A stretch of DNA of 64,000 bases. Origin: Streptomyces sp. RB17 (lineage in GTDB: Bacteria > Actinomycetota > Actinomycetes > Streptomycetales > Streptomycetaceae). Position numbers and translations under genes: made by a program. The stretch spans positions 487,634 through 551,633 of the forward strand of contig NZ_WEGL01000008.1 of NCBI RefSeq assembly GCF_009604455.1, given 5' to 3'. This document shows, one piece after another, positions 40,352-49,201 of this stretch. Each line of letters opens with the position of its first letter. Position 1 is the first letter of the stretch. The notes beneath the pieces are model-generated. The model did no database searches and was not told the DNA's origin. It saw nothing but the letters and a program-made list of their open reading frames with translations.

Positions 40352-40390
40352 ACGCAGAAGCCCCACCGTGCTCCGGTGGGGCTTCTGCGT
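40352..40390 (+). terminator. Terminator after the MFS fusion gene
   Basis: ACGCAGAAGCCCCACC pairs perfectly with GGTGGGGCTTCTGCGT, a 16-bp stem with a 7-base loop, 43 bases after the stop. Confidence 0.9.
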
Positions 40391-40435
40391 GAGGTCGGCC
40401 AGTGTCCCGGTCCGCAGACGTCCCACTCGATCATC

Positions 40436-41000
40436 TCAGCAGGTGACCGTCTCCAGCGGTACGGGATGCGGCATCGACGGGCCCAGGGTCACCCGGTAGC
40501 AGACGACGACGGACGCCCCCCAGCCGTTGCCCGGCGTCGAGTAGTGCTCGTTCCCCCGGAAGTCGACCACGGTGGTGGTCGCGGCGGGTATCGCGCTCAC
40601 CATGCCGAGACGTCCGCCGCCCGCCGTCTCGGCGAGCGCGCGGAAGTGCGACTCGTCGTTCTTGCCCTGCGCATAGGACACGGTCCCGGCGTTGTTCGGG
40701 TGGTAACTCTCCATGCTGACGCAGGCGAACCGGTCGTCCGGGGAGACGAACACCGCGTCGAGGGGCCCTCGATGAATCCCAGATCGGCCTCGTCGTTGCG
40801 CAGGGCTTCGCTCCGGGCGACAGGGTGAGCTGAGCATCCATGCTTTCCCAGGCGCCGAGGACCACGAGTTCTGGCTGCGGAGGCAGGCGTTCCAGTCCGG
40901 CGTTGGCGAACTCACCGGTCTTCACTGCCACCGCATCGACCGTCACCGGTCCCGACTGTTCGTGGTCGACGTAAGCTCGGCGCCGCTGATCGGCCGGCAT
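40436..41000 (-). pseudogene. Frameshifted gene for an uncharacterised protein
   Basis: The product can be followed on the minus strand only by changing frame. It starts near MPADQRRRAYVDHEQSG (ATG at 41000), continues VTVDAVAVKTGEFANAGLER and MDAQLTLSPG, shifts to EALRNDEADLGFIEGP, and shifts again to LDAVFVSPDDRFACVSMESY, ending SMPHPVPLETVTC. The joints at about 40812 and 40765 each need one base added or lost. The final 110 residues keep good codon bias. No family was recognised; the end (SVVVCYRVTLGP) looks like an exported domain. It may begin further upstream. Confidence 0.6.
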
Positions 41001-41133
41001 CGGCCCGGCCACGACCGGCTGGCGGTGCTGCCCGACGCGAGCAACACCATCCGCGGCCCGCCGCCGGCGCCGTGCCCGACCTCGATGCCGGCGGGGCCGG
41101 GGCCGGAACGGGTCCGTGCTGCCGGGCTGTGGC

Positions 41134-42819
41134 TCAGGCGTCGATGATGACGGGGATGATGAGGGGCTGGCGGCGGTGGGTGCGGAACGCCCAGTTCGCC
41201 ACGGCGCGGGCGAGGAGTTGTTCGAGTTGGCGCGCGTCCCCGACGCCTTCCTCGGCCGCGGTGGCCAGGGTCTTCTCGATGACGGGGATGACCGGCTCGA
41301 ACGTGGCGTCGTCGTGGACGAAGCCCCGGGCCAGGAAGTCGGGGGCCTCGGCGAGGGCGCCGGTGTCCGCGTCGACGATCGCCACCACCGTGACCACGCC
41401 TTCGGCGGCGAGGGTGAGGCGGTCCTTGAGGGACGCTTCGGTGGCGCCGCCGACTTCCATGCCGTCGACGTAGACGTTGCCGGCGGGGACCTTGCCGGTG
41501 ATGGACGCGCGCCCGTCGACCAGGTCGACGACGACGCCGTCCTCGGCGATGACGACCCGGTCGGGGTCGACACCGGTACGGATGGCGAGGTCGGCGTTGG
41601 CCCGCAGGTGGCGCCATTCGCCGTGCACCGGCATGACGTTGCGGGGTTTGACGATGTTGTAGCAGTAGACGAGTTCGCCGGCACTGGCGTGCCCGGAGAC
41701 GTGCACCTTGGCGTTGCCCTTGTGGACCACATGGGCGCCCCACCGGGTGAGTCCGTTGATCACCCGGTAGATGGCGTTCTCGTTGCCGGGGATGAGGGAG
41801 CTGGCGAGCAGGACGGTGTCGCCCTTGCCGATGCGGATCACGTGGTCGCGGTTGGCCATCCGTGACAGCGCGGCCATCGGTTCGCCCTGGGAGCCGGTGC
41901 ACACCAGAGTGATCTTGTGGTCCGGGAGCTTCTCCAGCTCCTTCGTGCTCACGACCAGACCGGAGGGGACCTTCAGATAGCCCAGGTCACGGGCGATGCC
42001 CATGTTGCGGACCATCGACCGGCCGACGAAGGCGACCTTGCGGCCGTGCTGGTGGGCGGCGTCCAGGACCTGCTGGATGCGGTGCACGTGGCTGGCGAAG
42101 CTGGAGACGATGACCCGGCGCGGCGCGGTGCGCATCACCTGCTCGATCGCCGGGTTCAGCTCCCGCTCGGAGGTGGTGAAGCCGGGTACTTCGGCGTTGG
42201 TGGAGTCGGTGAGGAACAGGTCCACGCCCTCCTCGCCGAGGCGGGCGAAGGCGCGCAGGTCGGTGATGCGGTCGTCGAGAGGGAACTGGTCCATCTTGAA
42301 GTCGCCGGTGTGCAGCACCATCCCGGCCCGGGTGCGGATCGCGACCGCGAGGCTGTCGGGGATGGAGTGGTTGACCGCCACGAACTCGCAGTCGAAGGGC
42401 CCGAAGCCACGCCGGTCGCCTTCCCGCACCCGTACCGTGCGCGGCCGGATGCCGTGTTCCTTGAGCTTGGCCTCCAGGAACGCCAGCGTCAGCTTGGAGC
42501 CGACGACGGGAATGTCGGACCGCTCGCGCAGCAGGTACGGCACGCCGCCGATGTGGTCCTCGTGGCCGTGGGTGAGTACCACGGCCACGATGTCGTCCAG
42601 CCGGTCCCGGATCGAGGTGAAGTCCGGCAGGATCACGTCCACGCCGGGCTGGGTCTCCTCGGGGAACAGCACGCCGCAGTCGACGATGAGCAGTTTGCCC
42701 GCGTGCTCGAAGACGGTCATGTTGCGGCCGATCTCACCCAGGCCGCCCAGGGCGATGACCCGCAGCCCTCCTTCAGGAAGGGGCGGGGCGGCTTTCAGTT
42801 CGGGGTGCGGATGACTCAT
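41134..42819 (-). CDS. rnj: Ribonuclease J paralogue
   Basis: The protein has 561 residues from the ATG at 42819 (an in-frame start at 42858 is less likely). The metallo-beta-lactamase zinc site is LTHGHEDHIGG (about 72-82) and HTGDFKMDQ; the beta-CASP domain follows with TDSTNAEVPGFTTSERE, SSFASHVHRIQQV and SGHASAGELVYCYNIVKPRN, then PVHGEWRHL. RNase J is a 5'-3' exonuclease and endonuclease in mRNA decay and rRNA maturation. Streptomyces normally has one RNase J beside dapA; this copy stands instead between decayed genes, so it is probably a second, acquired copy. That cannot be confirmed from the window alone. Confidence 0.93.
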   Translation of the reverse strand: MSHPHPELKAAPPLPEGGLRVIALGGLGEIGRNMTVFEHAGKLLIVDCGVLFPEETQPGVDVILPDFTSIRDRLDDIVAVVLTHGHEDHIGGVPYLLRERSDIPVVGSKLTLAFLEAKLKEHGIRPRTVRVREGDRRGFGPFDCEFVAVNHSIPDSLAVAIRTRAGMVLHTGDFKMDQFPLDDRITDLRAFARLGEEGVDLFLTDSTNAEVPGFTTSERELNPAIEQVMRTAPRRVIVSSFASHVHRIQQVLDAAHQHGRKVAFVGRSMVRNMGIARDLGYLKVPSGLVVSTKELEKLPDHKITLVCTGSQGEPMAALSRMANRDHVIRIGKGDTVLLASSLIPGNENAIYRVINGLTRWGAHVVHKGNAKVHVSGHASAGELVYCYNIVKPRNVMPVHGEWRHLRANADLAIRTGVDPDRVVIAEDGVVVDLVDGRASITGKVPAGNVYVDGMEVGGATEASLKDRLTLAAEGVVTVVAIVDADTGALAEAPDFLARGFVHDDATFEPVIPVIEKTLATAAEEGVGDARQLEQLLARAVANWAFRTHRRQPLIIPVIIDA

Positions 42820-42924
42820 ACCCTGACGGTACCCGGAGAGCGGGACCGGGTGATCCATTGCCTGCGGGATCTCCTTTTTCCGACGCAGCGGGACACTCGC
42901 AGTGGTTGCCTGGTCACGATCGGA

Positions 42925-43050
42925 TCACGCGGGCGGCCGGAACAAGGCGAAGCTGTCCCACTCCGGGCCGATGTCCCGGGCCCCGGGGACGGTGAGGGCG
43001 TTGCTCCAGCCGCCGGGGCCGGTGAACAGGTCGGGGATGATCCGCCTCAC
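42925..43050 (-). pseudogene. 5' stub of a DNA cytosine methyltransferase
   Basis: Forty-one residues from a GTG at 43050 read VRRIIPDLFTGPGGWSNALT, then GARDIGPEWDSFALFRPPA and a stop. LFTGPGGW is motif I (SAM binding, usually D-L-F-A-G-P-G-G) and IGPEWD is motif II of C5 methyltransferases found on actinobacterial mobile elements and phages. The catalytic PC motif and recognition domain are missing. The rest of 42820-43179 shows nothing. Confidence 0.65.
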
Positions 43051-43179
43051 GAGGCCGGCTCGGAATTTCCTGGGTCGATCGGGGCCTGGGTGAGCGGTTC
43101 CCGGGAGCGGTGCAGGAACGCCTGCCCGAGCAGCCGACCCGCCGCACGAAGGCACTCCCCGGTGCGAAATACTCTCCCG

Positions 43180-43668
43180 ATGAGTTCACCCACTTCCCCG
43201 ATCGGCCAGCCGATCACGATACGGAGGGCCGTCGCGCGGGATGCCAAACGGCTCACGCGGCTCGTGCGTGGCTCAGGCGCCTATGAGGGTAAGTACGCAG
43301 CCGCCGTCGCGGGCTACCGGGTCGGCCCTGATTACATCGAGGCCCACCGCACCTTTGTGGCCGTCGGCGCCGGCGAGCATGGAGGCCGGGTCCTCGGGTT
43401 CTACTCGCTCGTCCTCGCTCCGCCGGAGCTCGACCTGCTGTTCGTCGCCGACGAAGTGCAAGGACGGGGTATTGGACGGCTGCTCGTCGCGCACATGCGG
43501 TCCGAGGCCCGTGCCGCCGGGCTTGACCGTCTCAAGGTCGTGTCGCATCTTCCCGCCGAGGACTTCTACCACCGCGTTGGTGCGGTGCGGACCGGGACCG
43601 CGTTCGCGAACCCGCCCGCCGTGCCGTGGGACCGTCCCGAATTCGAGTTCCGCATTTTTCCGGAATGA
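43180..43668 (+). CDS. GNAT-family N-acetyltransferase
   Basis: The protein has 162 residues. The acetyl-CoA site is LFVADEVQGRGIGRLLVAHM (motif A, Q/RxxGxG/A) and VSHLPAEDFYHRVGAVRTG (motif B). ITIRRAVARDAKRLTRLV is the usual first strand. The ATG at 43180 fits the normal family start. It is a stand-alone gene in a stretch of remnants and faces the truncated dehydrogenase. The acyl acceptor is unknown. Confidence 0.88.
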   Translation: MSSPTSPIGQPITIRRAVARDAKRLTRLVRGSGAYEGKYAAAVAGYRVGPDYIEAHRTFVAVGAGEHGGRVLGFYSLVLAPPELDLLFVADEVQGRGIGRLLVAHMRSEARAAGLDRLKVVSHLPAEDFYHRVGAVRTGTAFANPPAVPWDRPEFEFRIFPE

Positions 43669-43779
43669 CGCGATGGGCCGGTTCGCGGGCCACCGGATCC
43701 GCCTGCAGGGTGGCCGGCGTGCAGGAGCCGCTGCAGGCCGCGCGCTCCGTGCGTGCCGTCGTCTCTGCGCTGTGCGGGG

Positions 43780-44178
43780 TCAGCAGGCGCTGGAGTCGCT
43801 CAGCTGCTCGGGGACCGCCGGCAGCCTGTATGTGTCGGCGACGAGGTATTCCTGCCAGGTGCCTGCCACAGGGGGCCCGGGTACAGCCGGGATCGCGGCG
43901 ACCACCACGCGCTCACCGACCTTCAGCCCCTCGGTTTGCGGGCCCAGGTCTGCGATGCGGCCCACGCACTCCATGTTGCCCCCGACAGCGGGAAACTCCG
44001 GCGAGAAGCCGTAGCGGCCGCGCAGCACGTGCAGATCACTCGCGTGAACCGGGGTCGCCTTCACACGGATCAACGCCTGACCGGCGTCCGGCGTGGGAAC
44101 CGGCCGTGATTCCAGCCGCAGGACATCGGTGGGCTCGCCAGCCGCTACGGCTACGAGAGCGCGCATGGATCGAGACAT
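43780..44178 (-). pseudogene. Truncated quinone-oxidoreductase-like alcohol dehydrogenase (N-terminal domain only)
   Basis: The fragment has 132 residues: MSRSMRALVAVAAGEPTDVL, ALIRVKATPVHASDLHVLRG, GNMECVGRIADLGPQTEGLK and VGERVVVAAIPAVPGPPVAG. This is the GroES-like catalytic domain of zinc-free medium-chain dehydrogenases such as trans-2-enoyl reductases. It stops after VPEQLSDSSAC, where the Rossmann domain (about 200 more residues) should begin, and nothing similar follows. It may still be translated but cannot bind NADPH. Confidence 0.8.
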
Positions 44179-44396
44179 CAGTGGCCCTTCGTCTCTCGGT
44201 CCGCGAGGAAGCCCGGCGGAACGCTCCAGGCAGAGCGATGCCGGGTCGGCGCCATGACCGGTGCCGAGGCTGATCGGCCTCGGACCCCTCCAGACCCTTA
44301 CCGACTCACCCGAGGCGATCATGCAATGGGGGAGGTTCTGGTTGGTGGACCATGACCACCGAGAGAATGCCCGCCGCGCCGATCCGGGACTCCGCA

Positions 44397-45086
44397 TCAA
44401 CCGCTCGTGTCGGCGTCGCCGTCATCCGGCGGATCTCTCCGTCTCCTGCCGTCCGGAGGGGAGCCGTCCCCGTGCTCTTCCAGCAGTTCGAGGAGCGCCG
44501 CATCGGCTCTCCTCTGATCTTCCTTCGTCAGCTCGACCGGTGCGTTGTTGTAGACGGTGTAGCGATCTGGATCGATGATGTTGGCGGCCCTCAGGGTGAA
44601 CGTCAGCAGGGGGCGCCACCCCTTGCGGTGGCCGACCCGCACTTGTATCTGGGCCTTGTAGTCACGGGCCTCCGGGATGAATCCGGAGAACGGTGCCTCG
44701 AACTCGATGAAGAGTTGTTGTGCCTCTCTGCCGGGCACGACGAATCCGGCCGGCAGCTTCGCTTCCTCGTCGGGTCCCGGCTGGAGGCGGGACGGGGAGG
44801 ACACCCATAGGAGTGGCAGGTGGGATGCGGGCTCATCAGGGAAGGTCAGGATGAGGTCCTGCACGACGATCGGCTTGGGGCCGGTGTTGTGCAGGACGAG
44901 CGGAAGCCGGAGGCGGGCCGTGGAACCGTGGACGATCGCCGCGAAGGAATGAGGCTCCCACGCCTTCAGGCGTCCCTGTCGGGCGTTGAGCCACCAGAAC
45001 GACGCGACGGTGAAGAGCAGCGCGCAGATCGACACCACGCCGGCGCCTGTGAGTGATGAGGACACGGCCTGATCGGTCGCGGTCAT
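44397..45086 (-). CDS. Membrane-anchored protein of unknown function
   Basis: The protein has 229 residues from an ATG at 45086 (GTG at 45098 possible). One N-terminal membrane helix (VVSICALLFTVASFWWLNAR) is followed by a domain of about 150 residues with immunoglobulin-like strands (ARLRLPLVLHNTGPKPIVVQ, FVVPGREAQQLFIEFEAPF) and a charged tail ending DDGDADTSG. The signature LVLHNTGPKPIVVQDL is like that of periplasmic beta-sandwich proteins, but no family was identified. The gap 44179-44396 shows nothing. Confidence 0.65.
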   Translation of the reverse strand: MTATDQAVSSSLTGAGVVSICALLFTVASFWWLNARQGRLKAWEPHSFAAIVHGSTARLRLPLVLHNTGPKPIVVQDLILTFPDEPASHLPLLWVSSPSRLQPGPDEEAKLPAGFVVPGREAQQLFIEFEAPFSGFIPEARDYKAQIQVRVGHRKGWRPLLTFTLRAANIIDPDRYTVYNNAPVELTKEDQRRADAALLELLEEHGDGSPPDGRRRRDPPDDGDADTSG

Positions 45087-45205
45087 CAGCGGAACCACAG
45101 ATTCAGTTTGCCAGCCTCAGCGGGGGCCCGCTCACAGGTCCGGTGGCTCCTGGTCGCGTGCGGGACGGAGCCTATGCCACAGGCGGCCGTCTGCACCTGA
45201 ACGCG

Positions 45206-45553
45206 TCACAGGCCGGAAAGGAGCGTGAGATACCAGGCGACCAGGGCTGTGCACGCCACCGCGGGGACGAGCTTGGGCACCCCATCGCCCTTGCGCACGT
45301 GCGTGATCACGGCACCGGCGAGCAGCATCAGCAACCCGATACCGGCCAGGCCGCCGCACAGCGGTACGACCGGGCCGACCGCTACGCCGACGGCGCCCGC
45401 CAGCTCCAGCCCGCCGATGACCCGGTAGGCCGCGGTCGTGAAACCGGCGTGGGCGGCCAGCCCGGGCATCGGCCCCAGGGCAAGGATCTTGGCCACGCCC
45501 AGCAGGGCGAAGATCAACGCGATGAGACAGGTCAGCGAGACGGAGAGGATCAC
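45206..45553 (-). CDS. DoxX-family membrane protein
   Basis: The protein has 115 residues with four membrane helices (CLIALIFALLGVAKILAL, AYRVIGGLELAGAVGVAV, GGLAGIGLLMLLAGAVIT, LVPAVACTALVAWYLTLL). YRVIGGLELAGAVGVA is the DoxX core; KGDGVPKLVPA lies in the last loop. Start is a GTG overlapping the acetoacetyl-CoA synthetase stop (GTGA), so it is the last gene of catabolic operon 1. DoxX proteins are linked to quinone or redox reactions in membranes; its role here is unknown. Confidence 0.85.
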   Translation of the reverse strand: MILSVSLTCLIALIFALLGVAKILALGPMPGLAAHAGFTTAAYRVIGGLELAGAVGVAVGPVVPLCGGLAGIGLLMLLAGAVITHVRKGDGVPKLVPAVACTALVAWYLTLLSGL

Positions 45554-47574
45554 GAGACGCCCTCGGGGGTGTGCGGGTGACGGAGCTGACGGCGTTCGGC
45601 TCCCAGGTCGGCGAAGTAGGCGACCAGGTCGGGGTTGTCGACCGCGGAGGGGTTGAGGACCTGCTCGGCGGGGGCGCCCTGGAGGAGGCGTTTGACCGGG
45701 ACCTCGAGTTTCTTGCCGGTTTTCGTGTGTGGGATGGCCGGTACGGCGAGGATCTCGTCGGGCACGTGGCGGGGCGAGGCACCGGCGCGGATCGCGTCTC
45801 GGATCCGGTCTCGCAGGGCGTCATCCACCGTCACACCGGGCGCGGGGACGACGAACAGGGGCATCCAGTAGCCGCCGTCGGGTTCCTCCGCGCCGATGAC
45901 GAGGGCCTCGGTGATCTCGGGGAGGTGTTCGACGATGTCGTGGATGTCGGCGCTGCCGAGGCGTACGCCGTTGCGGTTGAGGGTGGCGTCGGAGCGGCCG
46001 TGGACGATCACCGATCCGTGCGAGGTGAGCGTGATCCAGTCACCGTGCCGCCACACGCCCGGGTAGGCGGTGAAGTAGGCGTCGCGGTAGCGGCTGCCGT
46101 CGGGGTCGTTCCAGAAGTACAGCGGCATGGACGGCATCGGACGGGTGACGACCAGTTCGCCGACCTGATCGACGACCGGCCGTCCAGCCCTGTCGTACGC
46201 TGCCAGCGCCACGCCCAGGTTGGGGGCGGACAGCTCGCCCGCCCAGATGGGGGTCGTGGGGGCGCTGCCGGCGAAGCCGGAGACGACGTCTGTGCCGCCG
46301 CTGGTGGACGCCAGCTGGATGCCGGCGCCGACGTGGTCGCGGACCCAGGGGTAGGCGGAGGCGGGCAGGGCGGAGCCGGTGCAGCCGATGACGCGGATCG
46401 CCGACAGGTCGTGCACGGAGGGTTCGACGCCGAGCTTGGCCATGGCCAGCAGGTACTGGGGACCGGTGCCGAAGACGGTGACGTTGTGGCGGGCCGCCAG
46501 CTCCCACAGGATGTCCGGACGCGCCACCGGCGCCGGGCTGCCGTCGTAGGTGCAGGTGGCGGCACCGGTCAGCAAAGTGGAGACGGCCAGGTTCCACATC
46601 ATCCAGTGGGTGGTGGTGTACCACAGCAGGCGGTCCCCGGCGCCCAGGTCGCAATGCAGGCCGAGGGTCTTGAGGTGCTCCAGCAGGACGCCGCCGTGCC
46701 CGTGGACGATGCCCTTGGGCAGGCCGGTGGTGCCGGAGGAGAAGACGATCCACAGCGGGTGGTCGAACGGCACCGGGGCGATGGTGAGGTATTCGGTGCG
46801 GGTGGCCGCGTCCTCCCAGGGAACCGTCAGTCCCGCGGTCCGGGTCTGGGGCCAGGCAAGGCCCACGTGGTCCACGAGCACCGTGGCCTTCAGCGTGGGC
46901 AGGGCGGCGGCCAGCTCGAGGGAGGCGGCACGGCGGTCGTGCGTGGTGCCGTTAAAGAGGTAGCCGTCCGCCGTGACGAGCACAGTCGGTTCGAGCTGAG
47001 CGAAGCGGTCGGCGGCAGCCTTGGGGGCGTAGTCCTGACCGCACACCGACCACACCGCTCCCAGGCTCGCGGTGGCGAGGAAGGCGATGATGGCGTGGGG
47101 GGTGTTGGGCAGGTAGCCGACCACCCGGTCGCCCTGGCCGACGCCCAGATCGCGCAGAGTGGCTGCGACGGAGGCGACCTGGGCGCGCAGCTGCCGACCC
47201 GTGATCTCGTAGCTGGCTCCGGTTTCGTCCAGTGCGGTGATCGCGGGCGCCTCCGGGTCCAGGTTGCGCAGCGCGTGGTGGGTGTAGTTGAGGGAGGCGC
47301 CTGGGAACCAGCGCGCACCGGGCATGGTCTCATCGGCCAGCACACGCTCGTACGGAGTCGTCGCGTCGATGTCGAAGTACTCCCACACCGCGGCCCAGAA
47401 TCCTTCCAGGTCGGTGACCGACCAGCGGTGCAGGGCCTGGTAGTCGGTGGGGTCCTGGAGCGCTTCGGCGCCTGCGTGCCGGGCGGCCCAGCGGGTGAAG
47501 TCCGCGATGCGACTGCCGGCGGCCGCCTTCGGGTCGGGAGCCAGGAAGGGCGGGGTCGGGTGCGGGGTGGTCAT
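45550..47574 (-). CDS. aacS: Acetoacetyl-CoA synthetase (acetoacetate-CoA ligase)
   Basis: The protein has 674 residues, full length. ANL-family motifs: WIVFSSGTTGLPKGIVHGHG (P-loop), TSGGTDVVSGFAG, YRDAYFTAYPGVWRHGDWIT (Asp/Arg ATP site) and IPHTKTGKKLEVPVK (catalytic Lys). The ACAS_N region WSVTDLEGFWAAVWEYFDID and the length separate it from acetyl-CoA synthetases. It activates acetoacetate with ATP and CoA. In this operon it lies 16 bases after the FAD hydroxylase gene, suggesting that ring cleavage followed by the FAH-type hydrolase yields acetoacetate or a homologue. Confidence 0.93.
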   Translation of the reverse strand: MTTPHPTPPFLAPDPKAAAGSRIADFTRWAARHAGAEALQDPTDYQALHRWSVTDLEGFWAAVWEYFDIDATTPYERVLADETMPGARWFPGASLNYTHHALRNLDPEAPAITALDETGASYEITGRQLRAQVASVAATLRDLGVGQGDRVVGYLPNTPHAIIAFLATASLGAVWSVCGQDYAPKAAADRFAQLEPTVLVTADGYLFNGTTHDRRAASLELAAALPTLKATVLVDHVGLAWPQTRTAGLTVPWEDAATRTEYLTIAPVPFDHPLWIVFSSGTTGLPKGIVHGHGGVLLEHLKTLGLHCDLGAGDRLLWYTTTHWMMWNLAVSTLLTGAATCTYDGSPAPVARPDILWELAARHNVTVFGTGPQYLLAMAKLGVEPSVHDLSAIRVIGCTGSALPASAYPWVRDHVGAGIQLASTSGGTDVVSGFAGSAPTTPIWAGELSAPNLGVALAAYDRAGRPVVDQVGELVVTRPMPSMPLYFWNDPDGSRYRDAYFTAYPGVWRHGDWITLTSHGSVIVHGRSDATLNRNGVRLGSADIHDIVEHLPEITEALVIGAEEPDGGYWMPLFVVPAPGVTVDDALRDRIRDAIRAGASPRHVPDEILAVPAIPHTKTGKKLEVPVKRLLQGAPAEQVLNPSAVDNPDLVAYFADLGAERRQLRHPHTPEGVS

Positions 47575-47590
47575 GGTGCGGGGCTCCTCG

Positions 47591-49201
47591 TCAGTGGGCG
47601 GGCCGGGCTTCGGCGGGGCGGCGGGCCGTGTGCAGCAGCGGTGCCCAGGCGGCGGTGTCGGTGAAGTCGCCGGTGCCTACGGGGACCGTGTCCAGTACGA
47701 CGCGGTCGGGGCGCAGCAGGACGGCGTCGGCGCGGCCGCGTGCCAGCCAGGCGGCCAGGGTGCCGTCGTCGCCCAGGTCGCCAACGTGGATCGTGGGTGC
47801 GCCCAGTGCCGTGGCCACAGCCTTCATCTGCGCGGTGGGCGGCACGGCGGTCACGACGGCGAAGGAGTCCCCGAGGACGTCGTCGAGGCGCACTCTGCCG
47901 CCGCCGTGAAGCACCCAGGGTTGCGGGCAGAAGGTGCCGGCCAGTGCCCGGCCGGTGAGCCGGGGGCGGCGCCGCACGAGTGGACCGGCGGTCAGGGCGG
48001 GGCTGAGGTCACGGCTCACCGCCGCGGTCACGCCGGGGACGCGACACACCGCGCCCACAACGGCCCGGCGCAGCGCCGCACCGCGGTCCTGTCCGCCGGT
48101 CATGGCCCAGCCGACGGCGACCGCGACACGGATCAGATGGCGGGCGTGCGGCTTGCGCTCGCGCTCGTAGGTGTCCAGCAGCAGCTCATCTGCGCCCTGC
48201 CGGAGGACCCGGGCGAGTTTCCAGGTGAGGTTGTACGCGTCACGCAGGCCCGCGCACAGACCCTGCCCGACGAACGGCGGGGTGAGGTGGGCGGCATCGC
48301 CCAGCAGGAAGACGCGCCCCCGCCGCCACCGGTCGGCGAGGCGGGCCCGGAAGGTGTACTGAGCCTGCCGGATCACCTGGAAGTCGCCTGGCGCGGCTCC
48401 GGCCGGCAGGTCCACCCACGGGGCGACCAGCTCACGCAGGCGCTCCCGCCCCTCCGGGCCGTCCAACTGCTCACCGTCGGCCAGCCGGAACTCCCAGCGG
48501 TAGCGGTCCCCACTGAGACGCATGAAGGTAGCGGGCTGGTTCGGGCAGCAGATCTGCTCCGCACCTTCCCAGGTGCGCACCGGGAGGCTGGTGCGCACGT
48601 CGATGACCCGCCAGCTCTCCTCGAAGTGCAGGTCCTCCCAGCTGGCGCCGATCGCTTCGCGGGTGAGGCTGCCCGCGCCGTCGCAGCCGAGGACGGCATC
48701 CGCCCACACCTGCTCCACCTCGTCGCTGCCATCGCGACGGAAGGCGACCCGGACCGGACCCGTCGAACCCATCGGTCCGTCGCTGTCCTGGGTGACGGAC
48801 ATGACCTCCACCCCGCCCCACAGCTCGCACTCCGGGCGACGCGCCAGGGCGTCACGCAGCAGGCGTTCCAGGTCGGGCTGGTCGAACATGCTGAGCTGTG
48901 GGAAGCCGTGATGTCCGTGCAGGGACCGCGGGAACTCGGCGATCACCCGGCGCCGGGCATCCAGCAACCGCAGCCCCGGCGCGGGACGCACGAGAGCGGC
49001 GAACTCCTCCTGGACACCGACCCTCTGCAGGATCCGGCGGATCTCGTCGTCCGCGACGACGGCGCGCGGCAGGGGGTAGATGTCCCGGTGGCGTTCCAGG
49101 AGCAGGCTGGGCACTCCGTGTCGTGCGAGCAGGAGCGCGGCCGTGACGCCCACGGGTCCCGCACCGATGATCACCACCGGCCTCCGGATTGCGGCGCTCA
49201 C
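47591..49201 (-). CDS. FAD-dependent aromatic hydroxylase, MhpA/PheA-like (operon 1)
   Basis: The protein has 536 residues from a GTG overlapping the FAH stop (GTGA). FAD binding: PVVIIGAGPVGVTAALLLAR (GxGxxG), the DG motif ADAVLGCDGAGSLTREAIG, and GRVFLLGDAAHLTPPFVGQG, then LCAGLRDAYNLTWKLARVL. A C-terminal thioredoxin-like tail (TIHVGDLGDDGTLAAWLARG) is typical of phenol and 3-hydroxyphenylpropionate hydroxylases. It would add a hydroxyl group ortho or para to a phenol using NAD(P)H and O2, giving the substrate of the extradiol dioxygenase two genes upstream. Confidence 0.92.
   Translation of the reverse strand: MSAAIRRPVVIIGAGPVGVTAALLLARHGVPSLLLERHRDIYPLPRAVVADDEIRRILQRVGVQEEFAALVRPAPGLRLLDARRRVIAEFPRSLHGHHGFPQLSMFDQPDLERLLRDALARRPECELWGGVEVMSVTQDSDGPMGSTGPVRVAFRRDGSDEVEQVWADAVLGCDGAGSLTREAIGASWEDLHFEESWRVIDVRTSLPVRTWEGAEQICCPNQPATFMRLSGDRYRWEFRLADGEQLDGPEGRERLRELVAPWVDLPAGAAPGDFQVIRQAQYTFRARLADRWRRGRVFLLGDAAHLTPPFVGQGLCAGLRDAYNLTWKLARVLRQGADELLLDTYERERKPHARHLIRVAVAVGWAMTGGQDRGAALRRAVVGAVCRVPGVTAAVSRDLSPALTAGPLVRRRPRLTGRALAGTFCPQPWVLHGGGRVRLDDVLGDSFAVVTAVPPTAQMKAVATALGAPTIHVGDLGDDGTLAAWLARGRADAVLLRPDRVVLDTVPVGTGDFTDTAAWAPLLHTARRPAEARPAH

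Noticed and set aside
42914..43189. Minus-strand ORF of 91 codons overlapping the methyltransferase stub
   Set aside because: It is in a different frame from the motif I sequence and has no homology or ribosome site.
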